Shown piece after piece: positions 35,449-47,500 of a stretch of 64,000 bases of DNA. The position numbers and the translations under genes are program-made. Positions within the stretch are counted from its first letter, which is position 1. Every line of letters starts with the position of its first letter. The DNA is from Antiaris toxicaria (Eukaryota > Streptophyta > Magnoliopsida > Rosales > Moraceae), in contig CP141155.1 in assembly GCA_035233585.1 (NCBI GenBank), positions 7,664,501-7,728,500 of the forward strand. The letters run 5' to 3'. The notes under the pieces were generated by a model. The model ran no database searches and was not told the DNA's origin. It saw only the letters and a list, made by a program, of their open reading frames with translations.

Positions 35449-38141
35449 TGTCACAATCCAAGATTAGTTTAGTGATGTGGAGGGGTTAATTAAAATAATT
35501 TGGCAATTAATCACAAATCACAAGATTATTCAAAGAAATAAAATAAATAAAACCATAATATTTTGAAATTTACCCACAACTTTATGAAAATACCAGCTCG
35601 GCCACCTTTAAACAAAAATCGTCATTTGTCTTATTTTATGTGCATTTGATCTAAGTCTACTAATTTTAATTAAAGAAACTTGTCAAGCAGCTTTTTAGAT
35701 CAAAACGGTGGGAACCCAAAATATTCAGTTTTTCTTTTGAAAAATAAGTTTAGGAAAACAATCTTCGGTATCATTAGGAATTAGTAACCTAAAATATAAA
35801 ATAAAATTCATAGGAAAAATAAAAGACAAAACAAATATCAAATCCAATTTTGAGAGAGAATTTGGCTATCATGCCTTGAAAATGATAAATAAGCTAAAAA
35901 CAAAATACAAATAGATCACCACTATACGGCAGTGGTCTTGAAGCCATGTCTAATCAATGCTACTCTTGACACTTCATGGAGGGAACACTTAAAACATGAG
36001 TTATTAGCTCAACACAATACTATGACTCATTTAAAATAAAAATAATATTAAATAATTACAAAATGGGGAAGTGACAACAATCAAAAGATTTTTACCATAA
36101 TGAAATAAAATAGTAAAGTAAATGATTGAAAATATAATATCATATATTTACAGTTATACTACTAGTGTTAACGTCACATCAAGTAGATTGCTTGGTAAAA
36201 CACCATTTAAGTAGACCCATGATAAAATGCCACTTAAAGTGGATCGATTGGTAACAAGTACTATCTCAGCATCTAACACAGTAAATGGAGCATAATATCA
36301 ATTGTGGATATCTAATCATATGTTGTTTAAAATATCATTTAAATCACTTGAAGAGAGCAAGTTAAGTCTCAAATTATCTCATTTGAGTATCTTAAAATAA
36401 CATAACTATATACACATATCATTTTGATTAAAAAATATTTATATATACTCTTCATTCAACACACTTTTATTAAACCCACTTTTATTAAACCGTTTTATTT
36501 TCAAAACAAATGAATACAAAAGTAACAATCATTTAGTAGAACAAGGTATAGCTAATCTTTTTTTTTAGCAAATAAATCTGTTGATAATTTTTAATATGAA
36601 TTTTTAAATCGATTCTCTTCACTTACTTCTGATTAAAAAATACCTAAAATATAATCACAAATAATTTAAATATTTATTAAAAACTCCATAATTTCAATTA
36701 CAATAAATTTGATTAATTAATATGTCATTTATTTAAATTTTAAAATAATATTTTATTTTAAATTTCACAAAATTTTTCAAAAATTTCATTATAACCCATT
36801 CTAAAATATCCACGGTCTAAAACTTCAAAAATGTGTCCAAACTTACATTAAAAATATATCCAATTCACACAATAGTTCAAATAAAATTTCACAGACAAAT
36901 CTTTTTTTTAATTTATCACATATATATAATTATTTGATTATAAATATAATTTAACATTAATATTACATATAATTTTATTTAAATAAAAAAAGTTTGAATG
37001 CTAATGAAAAAATATATATATATACACACACATACTTCTTCATTTATTTTTTTTCTTTTATTCTTATTCCGTTCTTTATTACACTGCATATATTTTCATA
37101 TATATATATATATATATTTAACTTGGGGCCTGGGGCTTGGTGCTCACAGCCAAGGCGAAGCTTGCGGCGACGCGGAGGAGGTCCTGCTGGAGCGCAGGGA
37201 CGGCGGCAGCAAGATCTGCACACGGCTGACTGCGGCGGCGTGGGAGACTCGGCGAGCTCGGGGAGGCGCCGCCTGGTGTGAGGCGACAACCAACAAACTT
37301 GGCTGCTAGACCGGCGAGGCGGCGGACCTGGGCGGCGCTGCGAAGTCGACGGTGAGCTCGGCTGAGTGGCAGCTGGGCCGACGACGGCTGGGCGAGCTCG
37401 GGGAGCGGAGATCGAGCAACGGCGGGTGGCAGCCTTCGCGACTGGGTTACGACGAGGAAAGAGAGAAGGAAGGAGGGAGAGAGATATAAAGGGAGAGAAC
37501 TGAGAGCAGAGAGTGAACGAAGGGGGAGAGAGAAGACTCGAAGAGGGTGAGAGAAAATCTGAGTGAGGTGAGCGAGAGATTTTTTTTTTTTTTTTTTTTT
37601 TTTTTCTCTCCTTCTGGACGGGGTTTTCTGTATAGGTTGAAGCAACTTCAATATGAGATAATTTAGAATAAAATAGAAATATTTTCTCTTCTTTTTTGTT
37701 GGTATTTATTTTATTTTCTAGAAAGAAATGTGGCGTGAAGTGTGGGAGTTCTTTATAGGTTAAAGAACTTCGATATTCGATATAGAGTAATTTAGAAAAA
37801 ATATATATAGTAATATTTTCTCTTCTGATTTTTTTTTTGTATTTATTTTATTTTCTTGGAAGAAATGTGATCCGGAGTATGGTGGTTGTAAATGGAGCAT
37901 TTTCAGGTTCAGGAATCTCTGTTTTGCAGGGCAAAGTTGACTAGTTACAGGTCAAAAATATAATTCTAAAAAAGTTTAGATGTCAAAATATAATTTTTAT
38001 AAAAATAAGAGGGTAAAAATGTAAATTCAAAAATTATTTTTCATCTTTTTAATTATAAAACTTTAATTACAAGTTTCTCACTTCAGAATCAAATTTTAGG
38101 ATGCTACTTAATTAAATTTAACCTAATTAAATATAATTAAT
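35449..38141. mobile_element. LTR-like insertion with a GC-rich island, specific to duplication copy 2
   Basis: Copy 1 is continuous here (AAACGACAATATTTGGAAAACGACAATAC near 21.73 kb). The insert begins TGTCACAATCCAAGA, a start typical of plant LTRs, but no matching CA end or 5-bp duplication is visible at the right, so that end is probably truncated. It contains AAAACATGAGTTATTAGCTCA, an AT-rich stretch, a GC-rich block, a purine-rich GAGA tract with ATATAAAGGG, and a long T run. No gag or pol frame. Probably a truncated Ty3/gypsy LTR. Confidence 0.55.
37127..37440. other. GC-rich island without a gene
   Basis: About 310 bases of strongly GC-rich sequence with many CpG and GGCGGC/CGGCGA motifs in an otherwise very AT-rich area. 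Frames are open on both strands but give Ala/Arg/Gly/Pro-rich products without domain character, and all end or shift at the T-run. It lies inside the LTR-like insertion. Either a GC-rich LTR segment or a captured exon fragment could explain it. Confidence 0.55.
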
Positions 38142-39441
38142 TCTTTTTGAAAACGACAATACTTCTTCTAAACGACGATGAATTTTTAAAAAAGAAAGAA
38201 TACTATTATCTTGGAAACGACAAAGACTTTGAAACCATAATGAGATAGATGATTTTTTTTTTTTAAGGGACAGTAATTTAAAAACGAGACAATAAAAAAT
38301 CCCAATACCTCTGGCAAATGACGATAATCACCCAAAAGAAAAAAAGGCATCTTTTAAGAAAAACAATTATTTTCTCTTGAATAAACACGATGTTAAATAT
38401 GCAAAATATGATATTATTTTCTCTTGCATATTAAATATGCAACATATCCTCCATATGATAAAGAACTTAAAAGCGACATTATTAAAAAAATAAAATTAAA
38501 AAATTAAGAAGGACAAATATTTAATCATATGTTACAACAACAGTGCTCTAGATGTGTGACAAGTACAATATGCACAAGCACGATCAAGTGCAAATGTTGT
38601 CATATAAAATAAAAAAATAAAAAAAAAACTCCATACGACATCAGTCATGTAAAACGACAAATTTTCTCTGGAACGATATTAACATTACAAATGGTAAAAG
38701 TTGAAACTTGACAGAGTACGTTTAAAATAAACATGCCCCGAAAAAAACGACAAAAAAAAAAAAAAAGGAGTGATGATACTCGAAGAAAACAACAAAACTT
38801 TTAAAAAAAAGATAACAATCTAAGATGTACATAAGAACCTTGAAAACGACGACAACCTATAAACAGGAGCATTTATTAGAAACGACAAGGACTTTACAGA
38901 CGACAACAATCCACAGATGATTACCCCCGCAACTTCAATCCATCAAACACCAACCTTGTTCTGAACGACAATGTTTCTTGTGAACGACGATAATTCTGAG
39001 AGACGGTAAGAACTAAGAACGACAGCATTTCTGAATCAGCAATTGAAAACGACAACATTCTCGAAGAAATTTAAAACATTTGCTTCTCCGAACATGGACG
39101 TCCATTGTACAAACGGAAAAAACGACAATATCATAAGAAACGACAGGAACATGCCATTGAACCAAAAAAAAAAAAAAGGGCACAGGAACAATTGAATTCT
39201 AAAAGTTATTGATATAATTGCATTTAAAAACAAATTAGGCATTAATAGGAAAGACGAAACAAAAACTAGTTTTATGATGGTTGTCGACAGGAAGGGATTT
39301 CTAAGGGGAAATATAAAAAATCAAGATTTAAAAGATATCATATGATAAAAATCATGAGTATAAAATTTAAATCTCCATATATATTAAAAAAAAAAACTAT
39401 ATATCTTATTCTTTTAACATATCATACTATTAATTTCAATA

Positions 39442-42400
39442 GATTCCGATAGAGGTCTTGACGGATTCCACTGACATCCAATCATTTAGGCACGATAAAT
39501 GAAACGAAACAAGGGCTGTGAAATCAAACATTTTTGTTTCATAAAAAATGACTTTGGTGATTGATGGTTCTAATGTCCTAATCTTAAAATGGTTCTTTCT
39601 TCCTCTTGCACGCTTTAGCGGACACTTACATAGTAAATAAAGATTCTTCAAATTGAACCAAGTGAATTAGACACCTAGTAAGAAAACCCAGATCCGAATG
39701 TTTAGAAGCATAAACATGAACCGAGAAAAAATATATAAAGAAAAAATCCAAAAAATCATGAAACTTTCTTATTAAAACTTTTCCTAACACAAAAATGACT
39801 TCAAATCATGCATTTCATGTACATAAATGGCAACATCAAATTCACAACTTTAACACAAGTTTGGAACATCAGAATCGAAAGAACTCATCAAGCTGAGTTG
39901 AAAAATCTTAAATATATAACGAATTAAAGAATAGCATATGAAAATCTTAAAATATATGAGGTACGCATCAATTTAGAAAATATATATATAAGAGTTGAAA
40001 AATAAGTTCCATTGTTAAAATGTGTATTGAGTATAGAGTAAAAAAAAAAAAAAGAAAGAGTTCAGAAATTAAAGAGTAATATATGAAAAGTCTTAAACAT
40101 ACGTGTTACATTTAAAAATAGACATACTATGTATTAAAATGATATATTCTGTCAGTTTCACAACAAAAAACAAAAGATAGATTTTGTGCATATATTCTTT
40201 TTTCATAAAATGAATCTGTATAATCAAAAATAGATTTGAAGTTAGAAAAATTAAAAACTAATAATATTTAAATATAATTATTTATAATATTAAATATATA
40301 AATATGTATATGTATTTACGTACATATAGATCACATATCCATAGGGTGGAGGTATGGTGATGAGCGCTTTCCTGTTTGTATTCCATCAACCTTCAAGGAT
40401 AAGATTTTGTTCCCGTTCCCATCACCGTTCTCGAACATTATCCCCTATCCTTGCCTTATTCGAGGCAAACTTGCCCTTTTAGAAAAAATTATCATTCGTA
40501 ATTTCAAGTATAAAACTTGCTTCGAGAGATTTTCTTTCAAATTAATTATATATATATAACTAAACATAGTAAAAATGTGGACTTCAGATTATTCTTCTCT
40601 TATTATTATTATCATCGTTGTTATTATTTGCTTGGATATTCATCCTTTATTTTGGGTCTTGAAAATCTAATCCAAAAACAAATAAAATAATTTTTATTTA
40701 TTTATTTATTTTGGCCAGAAGGATAAATAAAAATCAATAGTTATACCTTATATTTTGGGACAGAAGAAACGTACTTTCATTTTTTCACTTAATGGAATTT
40801 ATCTCAACGGCGAAGGCTATACAAGTTGCGTGGATGAAACTATGACATGGTTCAGTTCAGACATGAAAAAGTAGCAGGCGGGAGTGGGACACTGTGCTCG
40901 GGAACTCCTAGGATGTTTTATTTTGTCCATAGTTATGCTTCTTCTACCTTTTTATTTTATGTTTTAAAAATACCCAAAATAAAAGCCCTACACACACATA
41001 TTACATGTTGCAAAAGACAGCATTTTGAGGAATTAGGCTACGATACGTTAAACAACTCAAGGCAACTCATAATTTCAGAATAATATGAAATCGACTTGAT
41101 TTGGCTTAATGCATAGAGTTTTTCATTACCTAGAGATGATTTCTTATTAGGATATACAAGAAATTGGTGGAAAGATTAAAAAAAAAAAAAAGAGTTGTCA
41201 CGATATACTATTTTAAACAATCATATCATATCACATCATAATTATATTTATCAAGTTACAAATAATACATTTTCCTTGGTTTTGACCATAAAATGTGTGG
41301 TTGAAAAAATTAAAGCAAAATTTCAAATATAAAAAATAACTTTGTAGTGTTCAAAAACATAACAATAAATTAGGAAATAGTTAAAATTATGAGGCATATT
41401 ATGTACTGATTAAACCCATTAAAATAAATCTCACAAAAAAAAAACCATAAAAATAAATAACAAATAAAATAAACTAATAATTAACTTTATTGTACTGATT
41501 TTAGCATACTAATATGTGTGAAGTTCTCACCATGTGGGTGGTGGCATGTGTGTTAACTCAAAACAATATATAAAATGGGTAACATGAATGCAAATTGTCA
41601 TTTTTATGTTACTATACTTTGTAAATAGAAATTTAGATTAACAGTAATTACATCTAATTCCGTCACTAATGTTAAGGTCAACTCCTTTACTCTAAATGTT
41701 GGAAAAAGGAGGGAGAAAAAAAAAAGGTCATTCTTCTTATTCTGTTAGTACACTTTGTTTTTCTTTTTTCCTTTTTTGCTAATGATCCATTTAATAGATC
41801 TTAGTTCGTTAAATACATGTTAAGTTTTGTTAATCCATTAATATGATGTTAAGTATAGTCCTTACCATGTTTGAGAGTTGTATTTAGATTTATTTGTATG
41901 GATGTCTCAGCTTTTCAAATTTGGCATTTAGTCTTTAAATTTTATATTATTGACAATCAATTCTTGAACTTATAATTTTTTATAATTTAATCTTTTTTAC
42001 TTAAATCAATTAAAATTAGAACAGTTTTTGACCTAAAACTTACATATTATAGTCCAAAAGGGATATTATTAATCATTATTTTTTTTAATTTGAATATAAA
42101 TTTCTTTTTAAAGTTTATATTTAAATTTGAAAATAATTTAATTAAGTTAAAAATTTCAAAAAAAAAATTGTATTAGAAATAAGTAAAATGATCAACAACA
42201 ATTATAATGTACAAGCTACTTATAAAAAATTATCTGAATTTTAATAAATTTTAACAAAAATGATTGAATTGTCAAAAGTTATAAGTTCAGAGTATTGATT
42301 GTCAGGAAAAAAAAGTTTAGAGACTAAATTACTAAATTTAAAAAATTAAGGTGCATTCATATAAATAAGTCTAATATTTAAGCATTCAAATTACTCTTAC

Positions 42401-44300
42401 ATTAAGAATAAATTCATAAATGTAAGATGAATGAAGTTTTCGTTAAGTGGACGATGACATATGTATTAACGCAAAACAATATATTAAATTCGTATACAAG
42501 ATCATGGAAGATATTTATCTATTTTATGTGATACAGCCAAACAGTTCTCATATCTAACTCTATATCAAAAAATAAATAAATAAAAGAAAAGAAAAGAAAC
42601 ATCATCTTTATTATTCATATCTCACTTATATCTTTTATCATTCATATCTCGATCATATCTTTTACTACTAATGATCAATATATCTTAAATACTTGTTAAA
42701 TTTTTATTAATCCATTAAAAGGACTTTAAGTATATTTTTTATCATATTTTTTTCCTGCTAATGATCTTTTTAGTAGAACTTAGTTCCTTAAATACTTGTT
42801 AAATTTTTGTTGATCCATTAAAAAAACGTTAAGTATATTCATTATCATGTTTGAGAATGCATATTTAAGTAGTGAGATTACTCTTCTATTATAAATAAGT
42901 TCATAAATTTAAATTCACATTTGACATGCCGGACAAGATAGGTAAAAAAAAAAAAAAAAACTCATAATTAAAATAATTAAAACAAACAACACAGCTAAAG
43001 TTACATTGAATACTATTACATATCTCGTAAATATTTGATTAATCAACCATAATAACAATTCAACATTTGGCATACACTCCACCTTTAAATCTAATTTTGA
43101 GAAAGATTAAATTCATAAATGCAAGTCCCTATTTAGCAAACTGGACAAAATAGGACCAAAAACTCAAAATCAGGACCAACAAAACTAGATAAAAATAAGA
43201 GAAAACACGTGAATGATACAAACTTAAAGACTATTATATCAATGCAAACAAAAGTTTGACATTAGATTAATATGACACAAACCATACATTAATAGAAATA
43301 AAGTTTGTGCCTTATTATTAAGGAAGATGAATTTGTATTATATCGATTGATCAATCGATAACAAAAAAAAAAAAAAAAAAGTGATTATTTAACTTATTAT
43401 GCATTTGGTAAATTATTTGCTAAATCGATCAATTCAATACTTGACATGACTTCAAAATTCGAGTTAGTTAAAATCTGATTTTGAAAGAGACTAACAAATA
43501 GATTTCTAGCCATGTACACAATCCTCATTCATTCTATTTAAACATGACATGTGTTCTATACTAATTTCCAGCTACTTAAGCTTCATAGTCACCTGGTCCT
43601 TGACAGTAAGTCTCATGGAGGAAATTTTGGTTTGGTCTTACAAATTTTAACCATGTTTCCTATGACTTTTCTGTGTCCGTTGCCTTTTATTTGTCGCGGC
43701 TTGGAAAAATTTTATAGATCAACCAATCAGAAAGAGAACAATTAATTATGTCTACATATTCAATTTAATCCTCTTTTTTTTTTCTATTATTTATTAGCTG
43801 GAAAATATGTATAATATACTAAAATATAACTTGGGTTGATAAAAGAGGCTCTTATCGGTTTTTGGGATTCAAAAAAAAAAAAGCAATAATCTATCTTGAT
43901 CTTGAATTTTTTAAAAAGAATTTCATTAAATCCCAATGAGTGAATTTTAGTTGCAAAAACCTAAAATAAAAAAAAAACCCAGCAAGTGTTTTTTTTTTTT
44001 TGTTTGAATAATAAAAAATTTTTTTTTTTAAAGGCCGCTTCTCTTTCCTTTGCATCTCCCCAGTCTCTGTTTTTCTCCCTCTCTTTCTTCTCCACCTTCT
44101 CTTTTCGTGATTCCAGTTTCATTAGGCCAAAACATAAATATATATATATTAGATTTAAAAAAAAATAATTACAGATATTATGTAATAATAATTTTATATT
44201 TAATTTTATTAGTTATCTTAATTTCAAAAAAATAAAACAAGGTTATACTTTTTTTTACAATTTTTTTTATTTTTATTTTTTTGAAGGGGGCGATTTATTT
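39442..44300. other. Spacer between the duplication and the DDR4-like gene
   Basis: AT-rich, no intact gene. Short frames at 39436-39651 (minus), 40847-41083 and 43551-43745 (plus) match nothing I recognise. A related sequence is repeated three times: about 41776-41900, 42655-42745 and 42750-42890, each with CTAATGATC, TTAAATACTTGTTAA and AATCCATTAA-like blocks ending near TTAAGTATA. Confidence 0.5.
41776..42890 (+). repeat. Three dispersed copies of a roughly 100-base repeat
   Basis: Units share GCTAATGATC, TTAGTTC-TTAAATAC, TGTTAA-TTTTGTT, ATCCATTAA and TTAAGTATA in the same order and orientation. The second and third are adjacent. Upstream of the first and second, an ATG-TGTTAACTCAAAACAATATA-like segment is also repeated (about 41546 and 42453), so the whole block of about 0.9 kb may be a decayed tandem duplication. 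Confidence 0.55.
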
Positions 44301-44439
44301 TAATTTTTGAATTTGGGGCTTTATACGTAGCCCTTCTTTCTTTGTAGCTCAATATCGAAAAAAAGAAAAAAAAAAAAAAGAGAGGAAAATAAAATCAAAG
44401 AAAGAAAAAACTCAATAGAAAAACAAAAATCAACATTTA

Positions 44440-44595
44440 ACACACAAGGCCGAGGACCTCTTTTCCCTCTCTCTCTCTCTTGTTTCTCTCTCTTAATCCC
44501 TTCCCTTCTCCGTCGCGTCCAATGCGAACCTACGGTGATCCTCTGCGAGTAATCTTACCTTAACTCACGTAAACCCTCTCGATCTCTCTGTCACC
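44440..44595 (+). promoter_or_regulatory. DDR4: Leader/promoter-proximal region of the DDR4-like gene
   Basis: Directly before the start codon lies a CT-rich stretch (CTCTCTCTCTCTTG, CTCTCTCTTAATCCC), the pyrimidine patch common near plant transcription starts, followed by CG-containing sequence leading into a very GC-rich first exon. No clear TATA box at the expected distance, as is usual for housekeeping chromatin genes. Confidence 0.45.
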
Positions 44596-47500
44596 ATGTC
44601 CCGTGAAGCCTCGCCGCCTCCGATCCCCGGCGACTCCGCCCCCAACCCCCCCAACGGCACCTCCGCCGCGCCTCCCAACGACGCTCCGCCGCAGCCGCCG
44701 CAGCCGGGGCCTCCCCTCTCCCGGAGCAACCGCCCGTCCCGCGCGTGCACCATCCGCGCCGCCGCTAGGATCTACGCGGCCTCCCAGCCGGCGATTGAGC
44801 ACCGCAAGGCCAAGGCGGCGCCGAGGAAGAAGGACCGGATGAATCGCCGGAGGGACGACGGCGACGGCGACGGCGACGACGGCGGTGGAGACGGCGACGA
44901 GTCGCCGCAGCAATGCGGCGGCAGCAGTAAGATCGTGACGCAGCTGGTTTCGCCGCCGCCGGCGGCTCAATTGCCGCGCTGGAGCCTCCGGTCGATGTGG
45001 GAGCTGGCTTCCGTGCTCAATTTCTTGCATGTGAGCGAACTCCGAGCTTCGATCTCTTCTAGGTTTTAATGTCCGTCGTTTCTAGGGCTTAACGGCGGTT
45101 TCCTTTCTTGGTTTCTTTGCACTTTGCAGGTTTTCAGGCCGCTCCTGAACATCTCGGCGGAGTTCTCGGCGGAGGAGTTTGAGACGGCCTTGCTTACGCC
45201 CAATGACACTCTCAGCGACATTCACATCCCAATGTTAAAGGTTTGTGCTTTCACTCCGTTTTTTTGCTTCGTTCCTGTTTTGGTTTAACTCCATTGAAGC
45301 TTTTTTTCTCTTCCTATAATGATGTCTTCTTTTAGCTCACATTGGAGCTTAATTACATTTTTGCTTAATCTTAAGTTAGTAAAAATGCAACAAGTTTGTT
45401 ACTTTGCGGTTCCAATGGTGCAAGGTTAGGTTTTTGAAGTGACTCAAGTGTAAGAGCAAGCTTTTTGTTCTTCGCGTTGCTTTCTTTTTTCAAAAATTTA
45501 AAAATTGAAATTGTTCTTTATTGAGTTATAGTTACTTCAGCTTCATTTCAAATGAAAACTTCTTCATTTTGCGTAAATGTTTGAATTCCTTCGTTTGAGG
45601 AAAGGTACGTTAGTCTTATACAAAAGGATTTTTCTTTATTCTGATTTAGGCCAATATAGTTTATTGAGTCTCATCGAAACCATGACATGTGAACCTTTTA
45701 ACGCGCTAGACAATTTTGGTAATATTATTGTCATATGCTGCTAAGACTGTCTTTGCCCATAATTTTGATTCATTTTTCTTCAGGCTATTCCTCCCATTAC
45801 ACGAATGGCACTTACACGCGATACTTGGGTTACCGTTTTGTGCAGAAAGTTGAGAGACTGGTGGCATTGGGTAATTTCACTCACATATTGATGTTTTAAG
45901 AGTCCTGTGGTTGTGTGGTTTGATTGAATCACCTTTTTTGCTGTGAAAAATAATTGGATTTGGGTATCTATATGCAGGTAGCAGATGGTGATCTACCAAT
46001 TGTTGCTTCCCATGGGTGAGTTATCATAATTTTTTGATTGTTTTACCATATAAATCTATGGGGGTATTCTAAATTTCTAATGTGTCCTCTCATGGTATTT
46101 TGATAGGGCGGAGATTGACACATATAAAACACTTGATCCAGGTGTTCGTGTGGTCATCTTGAAAGCACTTTGTGACATTCGTGTGGAGGTACTTTCATGT
46201 ACTAATAGAGATTTTAATGTGTTACGGATCATGAGTTTCATTATGTCAGTGTGATACTTACCCAAATTTAACTATAAGTTTCTCATGCTGTATCCCTTGT
46301 AAAGTCATCTCTCTCTTTCTCTCTCTCTTTAAAGTTTAAAGTCACCTGCATTTCATCAATTCTGCTTTTTAATATGTAGTGCTTAAATTTTTTTTTTTTT
46401 CAATGATCAACCTAAAAGTTACTGTTATATGAACCAAGTTGATTTTACACTAGTTTCTAAGCTAGTTTTTTGCTGCATTTCTTTTGTCTGTATATGACCA
46501 GAAAGATTGAATGTGGGTGATATTTTGCAGCAAGAGGACATCAGGAACTATATTGACAACTCACTTAAACATGGTGTTCAACTTTCCACATTTCGTAAAG
46601 AACGCATTGGAGGTGACTCGCATGGTATTTCGTACTGGTAATATAACATTTCTCAACATACTGTCAAATAAGTGTAGTTTTTGTTTATATTTGTTTTATT
46701 GTAGTTAGACAATGTACAATTTTATGGTTTTTATATGAAAGTCACCGGTTGGTTATGAACGAGCTTAACATAGAGCTTAATGTTGGTTGGCACGTTTCTT
46801 ATGCATGGGTTGCCCGTGGCTGCTGCAGGTATGAAGATGACTTAAATGTTGGTCACCGACTTTACCGGGAGATAAGGAAATTTGAGATCAAGAGAGCGAA
46901 ATCAAAAGGTTCTCATGTCCCTCTTAATGCCACATACGAGTGGGAAACGGTTGCTACCAATTTTGACGAATTTCAAGATGTTTCTGTAAGTTGCTAATAA
47001 TGATTTTCACATGTGCGTATCCCTAGTTAGATTTAGTCTTCAGAAAGAGTAATCAGCTATATCCTTTATATTGTTTAACTATTTTTTTTCAATACCTTGT
47101 AGCCTAGTTGGTAATGTAAACTGATTCCAGATCTGGATAGCCTAGCTTTCTTTAGTTAGTAGTGATTCAGAAAAGTTTTTAGTATTTCATGTTTGCGTGT
47201 GTGCATGTGTGTAATGTGTCTCGTTTCTTTCTTTCATTCTTTCTTCCTCATTTTTTTTTTTTTTTTTTCCTGGCATCAATTGTAGGAAAATGGAAATAAT
47301 TGTTCAAAACACATGTTTGTTGACCTCTAAGAGCAATTGCAATTTCTGATATGACTGTTGAACATTTTGAAACGATTCTAATATCAAGGCATTTTTCTTT
47401 ACGGGTCACATATTTATGGTTTCTGTAAAGATTTGGCTTGAAAGACATTTGATATTGGAAATTCCTGGTTTGTTTCTCTTTGAGGTTGAATTTACAGGTA

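Larger units (their letters stand above)
34700..39250 (+). repeat. AACGACAA-core array (copy 2), split by a 2.7-kb insertion
   Basis: The same degenerate units as at 20.7-22.9 kb continue here in the same order at about 34.7-35.45 and 38.14-39.25 kb, for example near 38153, 38218, 38653, 38857, 38881, 38964 and 39047. Their conservation in both copies shows the array existed before the segmental duplication. Confidence 0.7.
27114..39440 (+). repeat. Segmental duplication, copy 2
   Basis: Direct-orientation partner of 10638-23060, about 16.4 kb further along. Homology can be followed in order through both copies and ends with matching ATACTATTAATTTC at about 23046 and 39424. It differs by insertions at about 27.7-28.5, 30.06-30.41, 31.82-32.74, 34.06-34.66 and 35.45-38.14 kb, each absent from copy 1. 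No intact gene is visible. Confidence 0.88.

Noticed and set aside
36994..37651. Overlapping open frames on both strands through the GC-rich island
   Set aside because: Long frames are expected in GC-rich DNA. The products are Ala/Arg/Pro/Gly-rich or T-run Lys tracts with no domain, no splice context and no partner in duplication copy 1.
44560..45030. 156-codon minus-strand frame opposite the first DDR4 exon
   Set aside because: Antisense shadow of a GC-rich coding exon with a well-supported sense frame that splices correctly.
46749..46828. Open frame just before DDR4 exon 7
   Set aside because: It reads through the intron. The exon 6 to exon 7 splice keeps the conserved SYWYEDD motif, which an upstream start would lose.
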